A stretch of 64,000 nt of DNA from Macrolepiota albuminosa (GCA_027475525.1 JAMWFC010000053.1:1178001-1242000), one strand, 5' to 3'. Positions 46,000 through 57,165 are shown, numbered from the stretch's first letter. Translations and numbers: made by a program. Notes: generated by a model not told the origin, from the letters alone.

Positions 46000-48665
46000 C
46001 TACGCATCAGACGCGGAAGGAGCGGGATCACCCAATGGAAGCAAGTCCCCGTCTTGAATGGCGTTACTTGCTTGCCACTCAAGCGCATCAGTGATGTCGT
46101 CATGGAGCTCAAGCAGGAGGAGCTCACGGCGCGCTAAGGTGGAAACACGAGGACGGAGGAGGGCGAGTTCGCTACCAACGACGTCGGTCGCGTCCTCGAT
46201 CTGGCGAAGTTGTTGATGGAGATCGGCGGCAGGACGAAGGGGAGTGACAGGATAAGAGAACTCATCCCCAAGCCAGGGATAGGCGTCGCCGGAAACGCGC
46301 ATGGTGGGAGGAGGGGTCCAAAAAGGATCGAACTTAGCGGAGGTCAGCGGAGAGGCAAACTAACTAGGAAATGCAGACTTACTCGAACGGTTACGGGAGC
46401 ACGGGGGGTCCATTCATGGCGCTCATCGCCTGGGGACATGGCCCTAGCGGAAGAAAGGCGGATGCCATAGGAAGGCAAGTACCTCCAGCGGCGGCGGCGC
46501 TCGCCCTGAGCTACTAGGGTCCCTTCGGACTCAGGCGCGGTAGAGGACTCGCGAGTACTGGGGAAAGAAGAGAGGCTACGAGGAGGGGTAAGAGATGGTG
46601 TAATAGGAAGGGCGACGGGGGAGGCGCTAGCCGCGACAGGCTCGGGAGCAGGGGTAGCGCCGGCAACAGACATCACGACATCTTCGGCGGACGGGATATC
46701 CACGACGACCGGAAGCAAAGGAGTAGGGGACCTGGCGACAAGGAGGTTAGCGCAACCTAAAACAGGAAAACACGAACATTACGCACCGATTACCACTGGG
46801 GCCGCCCTGATAAGGGTTAGCGGCGATAGGGGGAGTAATGCGAAGCAGAAGAGCGCGTACCGCCAATAGCGCATCGGTGTCGACCACAGGCCCAGCCTCA
46901 TCGTCATCCTCGCCCTCAGCATCCCTCTCGGTATCCTCGCCTTCATCAGTAGACGACTTGGTAGAAGACAAGACGACGGGAGTAGCAGGCGCTAGCTCCC
47001 GGCGCTTACCGGGACTCTTGCTAGGAGAGGCAACAATAGGCTTACGCTTCGAAGGGACGGGACGACGGGGAGAACGGGCAAAGGGGGCGGTCACGGTAGT
47101 ACCATCTTGGGTGATGGGAAGCGCTAGGCTTGCAGCGCTAATCACAGTGGGCTGACGAGTAGCGGCCAAATCGCGTTGCTGCAACACAAAGGCCCGGGCG
47201 TTACGAACTAAGACTGCGCGCTCGTAATTGCGCTGCATGATAGCGTCCCTACCACGTTCGCGAGTACGAATCCCATTGAAGGCACAGCCCCGTTTCAACG
47301 CATTGCAACGGTAGCAGGGAAGAGAGGCGGTAGGAAACCAGCAACCTTCAGGATCGTTTTCAGACCAGCATTTATCGCACTGGGAAAGAAGTTAGCGACG
47401 TCATCAACCTTTCAGGGACAAACATGCACTTACCGCACCAATCTTCGCCCTAAAGGCGCGGCGCTCCACGGGTGCCACCATAACCTTCTTCTTAGCGCCG
47501 AGCACCTGGACACCAGCCGGGAGGCCGGTATCAATGACGGTAGTATTGCGACGAAGGCGCAGCAAATCACGAAGCTCCGCGTCAGTAAACATAGTTTGGT
47601 TGGGCGCCTAAGAAGGGCTCGATCAGGCGCTAGAGACAAGCGATCTTAAAAGGAAACACTTACGACATACAAAGGGGCAACACGAGCAGGGAGATTGACC
47701 TAAGAAGAAGAGTGAGTAGAAGAACTAGAGGCAAGAAGACAAGGACACACAGTACGTTTAGGAGGACTAGCGAGAGTAGGGGGCGCGTGAGTAATAACGA
47801 CGGCAAAGTTACGGGGAGGAAGGCGAGAAATAGTATGGGTAGGTCCGGGCTGGGGCTCACTGGCGGTAACGGCAATCCGTTTGATGGCCGAGTGGGGAGG
47901 CGCAGTACGAGTGGGAGAAGCGACGATGGGTGCAGGACGATCGGGAGAAGCATCGCCACGAAAAGGACTACCAAGAACGGGAGGAGGCAGAATGGAAACA
48001 GGAGCAGCAGGAGCGGCCGGAACGGAAGGAACGGTAGAGGCCGACGGGGCGCTAGGAAGACTTGCAACGGTGGGCGACGTAGCAACCGAGCGGCCGGAAC
48101 GGAAGGAACGGTAGAGGCCGACGGGGCGCTAGGAAGACTTGCAACGGTGGGCGACGTAGCAACCGACTACTCAGGGTTAACACGGAAAATGTGAGGAAGA
48201 AAAGGAGGGAACTCACCTCGCCAACCTCGGTACTAGCCAGCAGGGCGTCGATCTCGTCGGATAGGGAAGGAGCCTAGTATGGGCGCTGAACCTTAGCGCC
48301 ACGAACCTAAAATCAAACCTAAAAACTTACGAACAAGTCCGCGAACAGTAGCAACCAATCGGCACCCTCATATTCACGGTACCGAGCCATCAAACCTAAA
48401 AACTTACGAACAAGTCCGCGAACAGTAGCAACCAATCGGCACCCTCATATTCACGGTACCGAGCCATGCACCATTCACGAACCTCGACGCCCCGTGCCCA
48501 GGAACTGTCAGAGCCGCGGACCACGAGCCAGCGCCGATAGAGTTGCATAATGCCAGGGACGGTTTGTGGCGCATCGGCGGGACCGACAGACTTAGCGCGA
48601 TCGAATAAATAAGAGGCTTTAGCCAGGAAATTGCGAAGAGCAGAGGCATCGAAAGGAGTGGACAT
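46000..48665 (-). CDS. Ty3-B antisense gene 1: cysteine-cluster protein, spliced
   Basis: ATG at 48665 lies 150 bp inside the 3' LTR, on the strand opposite to gag-pol. Exon 1 (MSTPFDASALRNFLAKAS to WLLLFADLF) ends at a GTAAGT donor. Next come a short exon SLSDEIDALLASTEVGE, a Pro/Ser/Ala-rich exon (about 48170-47700), VNLPARVAPLYV, and MFTDAELRDLLRLRRNT to FRAKIGA. After the phase-0 intron 47380-47433 the cluster starts with its first residue: CDKCWSENDPEGC, then CYRCNALKRGC (C-x2-C-x8-C-x8-C-x2-C-x6-C), followed by RTRERGRDAIMQRN. An acidic region and a last exon with LHQQLRQIEDATDVVGSEL and LARRELLLLELHDDI (coiled coil) end at 46000. It is open once two 77-bp duplications are discounted. 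DNA binding is plausible but unproven. Confidence 0.65.
48011..48164. repeat. tandem duplication, period 77 bp
   Basis: Copies start GAGCGGCCGGAAC at 48011 and 48088 in the Pro-rich exon of antisense gene 1. Removing one copy restores its frame, which supports an assembly artefact. Confidence 0.9.
48312..48465. repeat. tandem duplication, period 77 bp
   Basis: Copies start ATCAAACCTAAAAAC at 48312 and 48389, at the exon 1 donor of antisense gene 1. Probable assembly artefact. Confidence 0.9.
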
Positions 48666-48805
48666 GTTGGAAAGATGGGAAGGAAAACACGAGAAGGTGA
48701 AGGGCTAAAAAAAATGATTTTTATAAGGCGCCGGCGGCATCATACGGACCGTAGCGCAGTCAAATTAATGATGGCGTTTGACTGAGGACAGTCAATTTTT
48801 CAGTT

Positions 48806-48814
48806 GGGGGGAGA
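48806..48814 (+). promoter_or_regulatory. polypurine tract of Ty3-B
   Basis: GGGGGGAGA directly before the 3' LTR, the usual primer site for plus-strand DNA. Confidence 0.6.
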
Positions 48815-49884
48815 TGATAGGCTTCTACTCGGACTAAGCGCATCAAGGGACATTATAGGCCAACCGACACTTGACGTATTCAGGACTCTAGCAACCAGTT
48901 GGGAATATAGAGCAGCTCTAGCTCTGGCAAATTACTACAGGATGTGGAAACTTATCCTAACCCCTAGCTACCAGGCCTACAGCGCACTCCTTTCACCTAG
49001 CCCAAGGACGAAGGAGGCTCATAACGTATAGCGCTAACACAACGGCGGGAGAGGACTATAACTAAACCCCGATCACTTCCAGAAGGAGCCAGCAGCAGGC
49101 GCCGCCATTGGACGAGGCACTTCAATCAGAAGTCTAAAGGGATCAATGACGGCGGCACTGGATATACTTAAATCCGACATCTGGACCTGACAGGAACTAA
49201 TACAATGAGTAGCGCTGACATTAGCGCTCACGGCGTCTGTTGAGGATTTTCCGACCATACCCCGGAACGGCCTGGCCAATCGGAGTTATAGAAAAGTGAA
49301 CAGACTCGTACAACTCTAAGTCAATATAGAGTCACCGCAGGTCGCCGTGGGTCATAACGCCGTTGGTCGCCGTCAGCCATGTGCACAAGGTCGCCGTTGA
49401 CAGGTCGCCGTTAGAGTAAACCACGAGGAGAGGCGCTAGGAGGTAGCGCCGCAGATGGACTTGTATCTTGGCAAACACGGTAGCGCACTGTATATAAAAT
49501 AGCTACTTTTCATGTATATAACAACGAATCGTAACCCCTCGAACACACAGTTACACTTAGCGTTCAACTCGCGCTAGCCTCCTCCGACTTTGTCACTAAG
49601 TCGGGCGCTAGCTCCGTCTATCTCGTCTTCATCGTTTACGGTGCCACTTACGGGCACAATACGCTGCGCTACTCGTCTTTTCTCCAATATCTTTGCCTAA
49701 ACCACGACACTAACCGTCTGCCAGGTAGCCCCTGAAGCGCTACAATCTAGCGCATCGTTTTACTACCTCCACTCAAGCACACCGGGACCCTGTCAGGACT
49801 CCTCACAACTACGTACGCCAAGCGCTGGAGACGGCGTTGTACTGCGTATACGTCCAGCGCACCCAACCACAGTTGGCGTTATCA
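48815..49884 (+). repeat. 3' LTR of Ty3-B
   Basis: 1,070 bp, same length as the 5' LTR and about 99% identical by eye. TATA at 49491. Its antisense direction could drive antisense gene 1, whose ATG is 150 bp away. Confidence 0.9.
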
Positions 49885-49888
49885 CCGT

Positions 49889-50502
49889 GTTACTGGCCTG
49901 CCATTCCCGGACCCATAGTTTAGGTTCTGGATAGGAGTCGAAATGATCCCTCTGCTCAGACAACAAGTTGTACCAGGGGGGGTGGATATATGTACTGTCG
50001 GGAAACCTCCGATGGGGGGTTTTGTATGGGTCAGGTCGTCGGGAAGCTGGGGGTGCTGTTTAGGTGGTCCAGGGAGTTCCGCCGATCCTGTCGTCTGGAC
50101 CAATTCTGGGATCGCAGGTTGTTTTGGCGTACAGCGTACAATCCAGGCAGAGTCTGCCTTCCTTCCTTGGGTCGGGGCCTCCGTTTGTCGTGGGGTCAAC
50201 TCCCTATTTAAGCTCGGAGCCGGGGAGGGGGAGGATGGCATGCAGTCGTTCACCATGGTTTCATCGCCGTCCAAGTCCATATCGTGTACATTGTCACTCA
50301 GAGATGTCTCCTGCGTTAAGCTCGGCTGTGGTGAGGCTTTGGGAGGCGAGGGACTCATTATGTCGTTGTCCGACTCTTCCATGTCTGAGGTTGGCAGGGG
50401 ACTAGCGATTTGTCTCCTCTTCTTGTCGTGACTCCTGACTCCCCGTTGTTTCTGTGGGCTGGCTGATTGTGTGCGCTTGCGTAGGTCGCTGTTCTTGGTC
50501 AT
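49889..50502 (-). pseudogene. LINE-2 ORF1, N-terminal part
   Basis: Starts MTKNSDLRKRTQSASPQKQR; basic, then acidic and Pro/Ser-rich low complexity. A run of seven G on + (49976-49982) is where the frame slips: behind it the other frame reads EQRDHFDSYPEPKLWVREW and joins TADLMTSS across Ty3-B and its CCGT duplication. So ORF1 was one frame before a one-base indel and the Ty3-B insertion. Confidence 0.75.
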
Positions 50503-50914
50503 AGGTATGGGGGGCTATCCTTGTGTTTGCCTATCATGCTCCGTCTTTATGCCGGCGTGTGGAGGATTTTCTGGATACCGTTTATTTGCCCTAGGTCTCG
50601 TTTTGATCCAGGCTGTGTAAGTGGGTGCATGTTCCGGTCACATTTGCATGCTTACTTTATTTGGATATTTGTGAGAAAGTTCGTCTCCTCCTGGTTGGTA
50701 GAAGGGGTGGTTGTCGCTTGTCTTCCACTGGTCTTTGGCTCCTTAGCCCTTCTCCTTCCACGCAAGGCTTCTGGAGGGATAATCATGGGGGGGCTGACCT
50801 CTGCTACCCGGGCAGCTTCTTCCTGAGGAGGAAATGAGGGCATACCGGCCCATTTGGGCACGGCAGCAGCATCAGGGTCAGTGATGCAGGTGGTGGTTCG
50901 TGGTCAAGGGCCCC
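50503..50914 (-). other. LINE-2 5' region
   Basis: 5' UTR of LINE-2 with a short frame (EALRGRRRAKEPKTSGRQ) that I do not consider a proven gene. It ends at the GTACTCTGTTCTG duplication. Confidence 0.4.
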
Positions 50915-51301
50915 GTACTCTGTTCTGTTTTAACTAATGACAATGGTAAATATTTATAGTCAAAAGGAGTTCACTGTTGCTAAGCGGCTAGGCATTGCCA
51001 AGGAGCAGCAAACTGGAAAGAATGTAAGTAGTCGCTGTGCATTAAATTAAATACTGAGAAGTTAACAAAAATGCTGTCTGTCCAAATAACAAGAAGGCGC
51101 TAAGCAGTGCCAGGTGCCAAGGTGAAATGCCAGGCTGCTAGTCACAGGGAAATGCCATCATTTTAACTCGTAAGCGCTGCTGCTGGCTAGTGGTACCACG
51201 TGCTTCCTGAATGATGCCATCTGTCAATCCTTCCTAATGGTATGATGCCTGCTGTCACTTGTCATTCATGCTGCCATTGGTGCTATCACTGATCCAATAT
51301 G

Positions 51302-52176
51302 TCAGTTGTCATGTGTGGCCATCGGAAATGGCTTAAAATAAATAAAACATGTGCGCCAAGTTTGGGATGAGTGTGGCAAGGTGTCTAGAGCCAATGCCAA
51401 GCCTGCCATTGATGTGCCTACCCTGTATGGAGTCCTATCAGCGCTCTGCCTCAAATGACTTCTTGGAGTAGACGTCTGGTCGCCAGGTGAGGGCATCGGG
51501 TTTAGCCCCAAGTCGTCCTGGGCAGTACTGGATTGTGAAGTCATACTCTGAAAGGATTTCAGACCATTGGGCCTGTTGTCGACTAAGTTGCTTGGTCATG
51601 GTGAAGTACTGCAGGTTGTTGTGATCTGAGTAAACCTGGATTCAATGCCGGGCTCCCTTGAAGTAGGCTCGCTACTGTTTGAAGGCTTCAACAATGGCAA
51701 GAAGCTCCTTATCGTAGATGTTGTAGTTGAGCTCGGCGTTGATCATAGACCGGGTATAGAAGGCAACTGGCTGGGGTTCCCCACCATTGGGTCCCATCTG
51801 TGAGAGAATCCCAGCGATGGCATAGTCACAGGCATCACATTCCAGTATGATCAGGAGAGCAGGGTCGTAATGCCAGAGTATGGGGGCAGCTGTAAAAGCC
51901 TCCTTGAGCAAGTTAAAGACACTCTGGTACTTACTGTCCCAGTTCCATGCAACGTCCTTGCACATGAGCTAGTTGAGGGGTTTTGTGATACTGGAGTAGT
52001 TGTCTATAAACCTCCGGTAGAAGTTAGCAAAACCCAAGAAGGATTGTACTTCCTTGATGTTCCAGAGTTGCGGCCAGTTGATGATGGCCTCGACCTTGTG
52101 AGGGTCCATGCAAATGCTGTTTGGAGATACTATGACGCCGAGATACTCAACTTCTTCCATGTGGAACAAACACTTC
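51302..52176 (-). pseudogene. Ty3-A RT thumb and RNase H
   Basis: Continues the RT at 53257 across the solo LTR: KCLFHMEEVEYLGVIVSPNS, then EVQSFLGFANFYRRFIDNYS. RNase H: ILECDACDYAIAGILSQ (D), NYNIYDKELLAIVEAFKQ (E) and, further on, FTIQYCPGRLGAKPDALT (D). It ends KSFEAER at 51445, where the split solo LTR begins. Stops interrupt the middle. Confidence 0.8.
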
Positions 52177-52180
52177 TCGG

Positions 52181-53252
52181 TGATAGGCTTCTATTCGGAC
52201 TGAGCACATCAAGGGACATTATAGGCCAACCAACACTTGACATACTGAAGACTCTAGCAACCAGTTTGGGATATAGAGCAGCCCTAGCTCTGGCACTCTA
52301 CTACAGGACTCATCCATTTACCCTAATTGCCAGCTACCAGGCCTTTAGCACACTCCATTCACCTATTCCAAAAATAAAGGAGGCTCAGAATATATAGCGC
52401 TAACACAATGGCGGGAGAGGACTCTAACCAAACCCCAATCACTTTCAGAAGGAGTCAGCAGCAGGCGCTGCCATTTAATGGCACTTCAATCAGAAGTCTA
52501 AAAGGATCAATGACGGCGGCACAGGATATACTTAAATCCGACATCTGGACCTGTCAGGAACTAGTACAATGAGTAGCGCTGACATTAGTGCTCACAGCAT
52601 CTGTTGAGAATTGTCTGACCATACTCTGAAACAGCCTGGCCAATCGGATTTATAGTAGAAGTGAGCAGACTTGTATAATTCTAAGTCAATATAGAGTCGT
52701 CATTGGTCGCCATGGGCCATAACGCCATTGGTCACCGTTATCCATGTGCAAAAGATTGCCGTTGACAAATCACCGTTAAAAGAAACCACGAGGAGAGGCA
52801 CTAGGAGGTAGCACTACAGATAGACTTTTTATCTTGGCAAATACAGTAGTGCATAGTATATAAAATAGCTACTTGACATGTATATAACAACAAATCGTAA
52901 CCTCTTGAGCACCCAAGTTACACTTAGCATTCAAATCGTGCTAGCTTTCTCTGACTTCATCACTAAGTCAGATGCTAGCCTCATCTATCTTGTCTTCGCC
53001 GTTTACGGTGCCACCTATGGGCACAATACGCTGCGCTACTCATCTTTTCTTCTATAGCTTTGTTTAAAACTACAATGCTTACTGTCTGCCAGGTAGCACC
53101 CAAGGCCCTATAATCTAGTGCATCATTCTATCACCTCCACTTGAGCACACCGGGACCCTGTTGGGACTCCTTACAACTATGCATGCCAAGCGCTGGAGAT
53201 GGCGTTGTACTGCATATACGTCCAGCGCACCCAACTACAGTTGGCGTTATCA
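52181..53252 (+). mobile_element. solo LTR, family 1 (Ty3-B type), in Ty3-A RT
   Basis: 1,072 bp, starts TGATAGGCTTCTA, ends GCGTTATCA. Flanks TCGG (52177-52180) and TTGG (53253-53256) are a 4-bp duplication with one C to T change; the Ty3-A frame LHAKP to EKCLFH closes if the TCGG form is original. Compared with the Ty3-B LTR many CpG sites have become TpG or CpA. Confidence 0.85.
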
Positions 53253-53256
53253 TTGG

Positions 53257-54141
53257 GTTTGGCGTGGAGGTTATGTTTCCAGAGGCATTCAAGGACTTGC
53301 CGGACATGCTCCCAGTGATCCTCTCTCGAGTCGGAGTAGATGAGGATGTCGTCCAGGTAGACAATCACAAAGACATCACTTATGTTATGGAAGATGTTGT
53401 TCATGAAGTATTGGAACATGGCGGGGAAGTTAGTCATTCCAAAAGGCATTACAAGGTACTCAAACAGACCATATCACGTGTGGAACGTGGTTTTCCACTT
53501 GTGTCCTGGGGCGATGCAGATGTTGTTGTAACTGGAGCGAAGGTCGATTTTTGTGTAAACCTTGGCGCTGTGGAGTTGATCAACCAGATTGCCAATGAGC
53601 GGAAGCAGGTAGCGGTTCTTCTTGGTGATCTTATTGAGTCCCTGGTAGTTGACACAAAGTCAGAGCGAGCTGTCCTTTTTCTTGGCAAATAAAACTGGAG
53701 CTCTGGTGGCAGAGGCTGAAGGGCAGATAAATCCCTTTCTGAGCATTTCATCGAGGTAGTCCTTGAGGGCCCAGAGTTTGACTTCCAACATGTTGTATAC
53801 CTTGCCAAAGAGAGGGTGGTTCCTTCCTCAAGATCGATTGCATGGTCATAGGGGCAGTGAGAGGAGATCTCCTTAGCGTCTCCTTTAGAGAATACGTCAG
53901 CGAACTCATGGTACTCCAGGAGAACTACTTCTTGGAGGATCTGCTCCTTGGTTTTCTTTTCCAGGGAAATAGTGTCTGCTTGTAGGTGTTCTTCTGGGAG
54001 AGATGGCGAGGTATGCAGCTGAAATGTGGGGGTTCCATCCTGCATGAGGTGGGCAAAGGGGGCGGCCCTAATGATCCTAATGTCGAGTGCTTTCAGGTTT
54101 ATCAGGGTCACAGATTCACAGATTGGAGCAGGGTTTGACAC
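53257..54141 (-). pseudogene. Ty3-A reverse transcriptase, N-terminal part
   Basis: LLEYHEFADVFSKGDAKE, then after a frame change the fingers with RYPLPLI and [17 protein letters not shown] (motif A), MPFGMTNFPAMFQYFMN (motif B side) and VIVYLDDILIYSDS (YLDD, about 53340). The frame slips near 53820. It continues in 51302-52176 across the solo LTR. Confidence 0.8.
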
Positions 54142-55241
54142 ATGTCTGAAACTAGTCCAGGTAGTTCAGCCCTTTGTACTTGTTCCGAGGAATGTTTGGG
54201 GGTTGATCAGGGGCTTTGCAGATTTGGATGGGCATCGAGGGCATGGCCCAGGGCATCTGGGTGGAGAGCGAGGCTGCTGCCCTGGGGGTGTCAGGCATTG
54301 AGTCGCTCTCTAGGGCCCAAAGGTGCACGGCAGTTGTGGAGTAGTCATCGGATTCTGGAAATATCATGGTGAGCGTTTTTCAGTCGATGTCAGGGTTTGT
54401 GTCATGTAGCCAGGGTAGTCCCAGCACCATTGAGGTTGATCTGTGAAGTCACGTGACCAGGAAGTCAGAGGTGAACTTGAAGCTGTTGTCCAAGGCCACA
54501 CGTCCTGAGTGAGACCTTTGGATGGGGCCAGAGGAGGGGGTGCCGTCGAGCTGTTGCAGGCAGAGGGGTTGATTGAGAGGGTTGTGGAGAAGGTCAAGGG
54601 TGTCGCTGATGAAAACTCTGGTAGCTCCGCTGTTGATAAGGGCTGATAGCAGTTCTGGAGCACTGTCCAACCTGGCATTGATGACGAAGGATTGAGACGA
54701 GCAGGACTGGAGTCCAGAGGTGGCAGGGATCCATCTAGGAGGTCCTTTGGAGTTGGGTTGGGGCCTGGGAAGTGGGGGATGTCAAAGGGGAGTTGCTGGT
54801 CATCGGGCATCGGCTCCCAGGTCAGGCAAAAGGTGAGATGTTGCCAGTTGATGCGGGGGTTGGTGTCTCAGAGCCACAGAAGCCCTAAGACCAAGGGTGT
54901 GGAGAAGTGGAGTTTGGTTATCAGCATCTAAAGGGTGTGAGTCTGTCTATTGGCAAAGATAACGGGCATATGCACAAAATGGATAATATCCCCCACTGCA
55001 GAGGTGTCTCCATCAAAGAGGCAGAGTTGTACTGGGACCAGAAGTTATTAAGCAGGTTCTGGGGCAGAGGAAGACCATGCTTTGTTGATGAAGTTGTTTG
55101 TGGCGCTACTGTTGACAAGGGTGTTGAGGAGGATTCTGGAGGGGGTGAGGTGGGTTTTGAGGAGGAGAGAGTGCAAGGAGTGGGAGGGTAGATAAGCTGT
55201 GTGAGTGTCCTGTGCAAGTGTCATGGAGCAAAGATAGGAGA
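54142..55241 (-). pseudogene. Ty3-A protease region
   Basis: Contains LLSALINSGATRVFISDTL (54449-54670), where the catalytic D of the usual IDSGAT is N, and the following LDLLHNPLNQPLCLQQLDG. A related, more decayed stretch lies at 54921-55217. The enzyme would be inactive. Confidence 0.65.
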
Positions 55242-55781
55242 CCGGTGATGATGCCAACTGTGGTTGGGTGTGCTGGACATATACGCAGTACAACACTGTC
55301 TCCAGCGCTTGGCGTGCGTAATTGTGAGGAGTCCCAACAGGGTCCCAGTGTGCTCAAGCAGAGGTGATAGAACAATGCGCTAGATTATAGTGCTGCAGGG
55401 ACTACCTGGCAGATGGTAAGCATCATAGTTTTAAACAAAGATATAGAAGAAAAAACGAGTAGCGCAGCGTATTGTGCCCGTAGGCAGTACCGTAAACAAC
55501 AAAAATGAGATAAACAAGGCTAGCGCCCAACTTAGTGACAAAGTCAGAGAAAGCTAGCGCAATTTGAACACTAAGTGTAACTTGGGTGCTCAAGAGGTTA
55601 CAATTTGTTGTTATATACATGTCAAGTAGCTATTTTATATACTATGCACTACCATGTTTGCCAAGATAAAAGTCCATCTGCAGCGCTACCTCCTAGCACC
55701 TCTCCTTGTGGTTTTCTCTAACAGTGACCTGTCAACAGTGACCAATGGCGTTATGACCCACAGCGACCAGCGGTGACTCTA

Positions 55782-56003
55782 CAGTGGCTCAAAAAACTGT
55801 CCCAATGTTTCATACTTTTTGAAAGATGACATTGGCATGAAGAATGGGAAGTACATAAATTCCTGATTAAATCATGTAAAATACTATGGCATCATAGCTA
55901 CAAAATGAATCTAAGTTTATGTAATCAAGATCAAAATTGATGGAGCAATAGCCATTTTAAAATATTCACTCATTGGGACAGTTTTTTGAGCATCTCTAAT
56001 TTT
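55782..56003. repeat. left terminal inverted repeat of the Tc1 element
   Basis: 222-bp arm; outer tip CTCAAAAAACTGTCCCAATG and inner inverted copy CATTGGGACAGTTTTTTGAG, so the arm itself can fold into a hairpin. Confidence 0.85.
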
Positions 56004-56008
56004 AGCAT

Positions 56009-57058
56009 CTAGTACTTTGTATGTCCTCTATTTGCTTTGATAACTGCTTGAATCCTTCTAGGCATGCTTTCTATTAGTCTTTGGCATACCTCTGGTGGTA
56101 TTTCATCCCACTCCTTTGCAACCCTCTCCCATAATTCATGCACACCATAAGGAGGTGTTTCATACTGCCTAAGTTGCTCTTTGAGGTACTCCTAGAGATG
56201 TTCAATAGGGTTGAGATCAGGGGATTGGGCTGGCCACCAAAGGACATTAAAGTTGCTGTCCTCAAACCACTTGTCAGCCCTCTTGGAGTTGTGTTTGGAG
56301 TTATTGTCCTGTTGAAAGTAGTGGGCACCCTCCTCCATCTCCAACTTCTCAAAATTCTCCTTTGCTCCATCATCTAAAATTTCAGAGCACTGCTCTGCAT
56401 TCATGATCTCCACCACCTCTACAAGCTTTTCTACCTCATTCCAACTCATACAGCCCCATACCATGAGATTATTCCCTCCTCCATGCTTCACAGTAGGTGT
56501 AGTTGTTTGGTCTGAAATGTCTTCTTCTTGTAGCTTCCACACATACTGCTTCCCATCTGACCCAATCCTGTTAATCTTTGTCTCATCTGTCCACAACACC
56601 CTTTTCCAGTCCTCTATAGTCCAGTTCTGATGCTTCTGAGCCCATTTAAGCTGTAGTTGTCAATGTTTAGCTTTGAGCATAGGAACTTTTCTCTTGGTAG
56701 CAGACCAATACCCCTCCTCCTTCAACACATTCCAGACAGTCTTGGAAGAGACAGGGTTGAAAATGATGTTGTTGATAAAATTAGTGGCCTGGACAGCTGT
56801 ATCAAGTCTTCCAGTTGAGATTTGTCGAACAATAGCCTGTTTATCACATGGAGTAAGCTTAGCAGGACGGCCTCCAGGATGGTTTTCCTTGTCCATCTCC
56901 AACTTTCTACCAATCCTCCCAGTAGTAGACTTCCCTAAACCAGTTTGAGCCCCAATCTGACCAGAGAATACCCTTAAGCAAGAAGAGAAGCAACAGTAGA
57001 GTGTTGTGCAGAAGGAATAGGTTTCATGATAGTGGTTGAAGGTCAAGATGTGGTTCAA
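56009..57058 (-). pseudogene. Tc1-type DD34E transposase
   Basis: Cut-and-paste transposase. The N-terminal helix-turn-helix region has GAQTGLGKSTTGRIGRKL, HPGGRPAKLTPCDKQAIV and KTVWNVLKEEGYWSATKRK. The catalytic core has VLWTDETKINRIG (D), GAHYFQQDNNSKHNSKR (D) and WPAQSPDLNPIEHL (E), with 34 residues between the last two. Two in-frame stops: TGA after MLKAKH (56660) and TAG after NPIEHL, where W is normal. The frame is otherwise intact to 56009. Confidence 0.85.
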
Positions 57059-57165
57059 CCAGCTTGAACTACTCCCAAATATATCTAAACATGGTCACAT
57101 GACTTTGTTTATATTCCCACATGCAACCTACTCTTTATTTCTGAGTAAAATAGGGATAAACCTGA

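Larger units (their letters stand above)
30041..49884 (+). mobile_element. Ty3-B: full-length Ty3-like LTR retrotransposon with antisense genes
   Basis: LTRs 30041-31110 and 48815-49884 are each 1,070 bp, start TGATAGG, end GTTATCA and differ at about ten sites by eye, so the insertion is recent. Target duplication CCGT at 30037-30040 and 49885-49888. Gag, protease, RT, RNase H and integrase run on +, followed by about 5 kb with genes on -. A primer-binding site starts TGGAGCCC at 31114 and a purine tract GGGGGGAGA ends at 48814. LINE-3 is nested in pol. Without LINE-3 it is about 13.5 kb, long for this superfamily. Coding damage: TGA after gag, a one-base insertion in RT near 34790 and TGA at 42540. 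Confidence 0.9.
23155..50914 (-). mobile_element. LINE-2: L1/Tx1-like non-LTR retrotransposon, nearly complete
   Basis: The poly-A tail appears as a T run at 23155-23175. Thirteen-base duplications GTACTCTGTTCTG lie at 23142-23154 and 50915-50927 and are identical. ORF1 (zinc knuckle) and ORF2 (endonuclease, RT, RNase H, C-terminal knuckle) are full length apart from a homopolymer frameshift, two nonsense codons and two insertions: 272 bp at 26938 and Ty3-B at 30041. Without them the element is about 7.6 kb. It is better preserved than LINE-1 and inserted in a solo LTR, so it is younger. Confidence 0.9.
22698..51440 (+). mobile_element. solo LTR, family 2, split by LINE-2 (parts 22698-23154 and 50928-51440)
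   Basis: Starts TGATGATGCCCAAA (22698) and ends GAGTCCTATCA (51440), with perfect 4-bp duplications GCGC at 22694-22697 and 51441-51444. Ignoring it, the Ty3-A frame runs from KSFEAER directly to NMFNHC, that is, from RNase H into integrase. The two parts total 970 bp. It shares terminal and inner words with the solo LTR at 13303-14528. Confidence 0.8.

Noticed and set aside
47660..48085. - strand Leu/Pro-rich frame that looks like a membrane protein
   Set aside because: It is the wrong frame of the Pro/Ser/Ala-rich exon of antisense gene 1; the correct frame is open once one 77-bp copy is discounted.
30036..49889. 5-bp target duplication for Ty3-B
   Set aside because: The fifth base differs (G before CCGT on the left, A of the LTR end on the right), and the other five insertions of these LTR families give 4 bp with frame closure.
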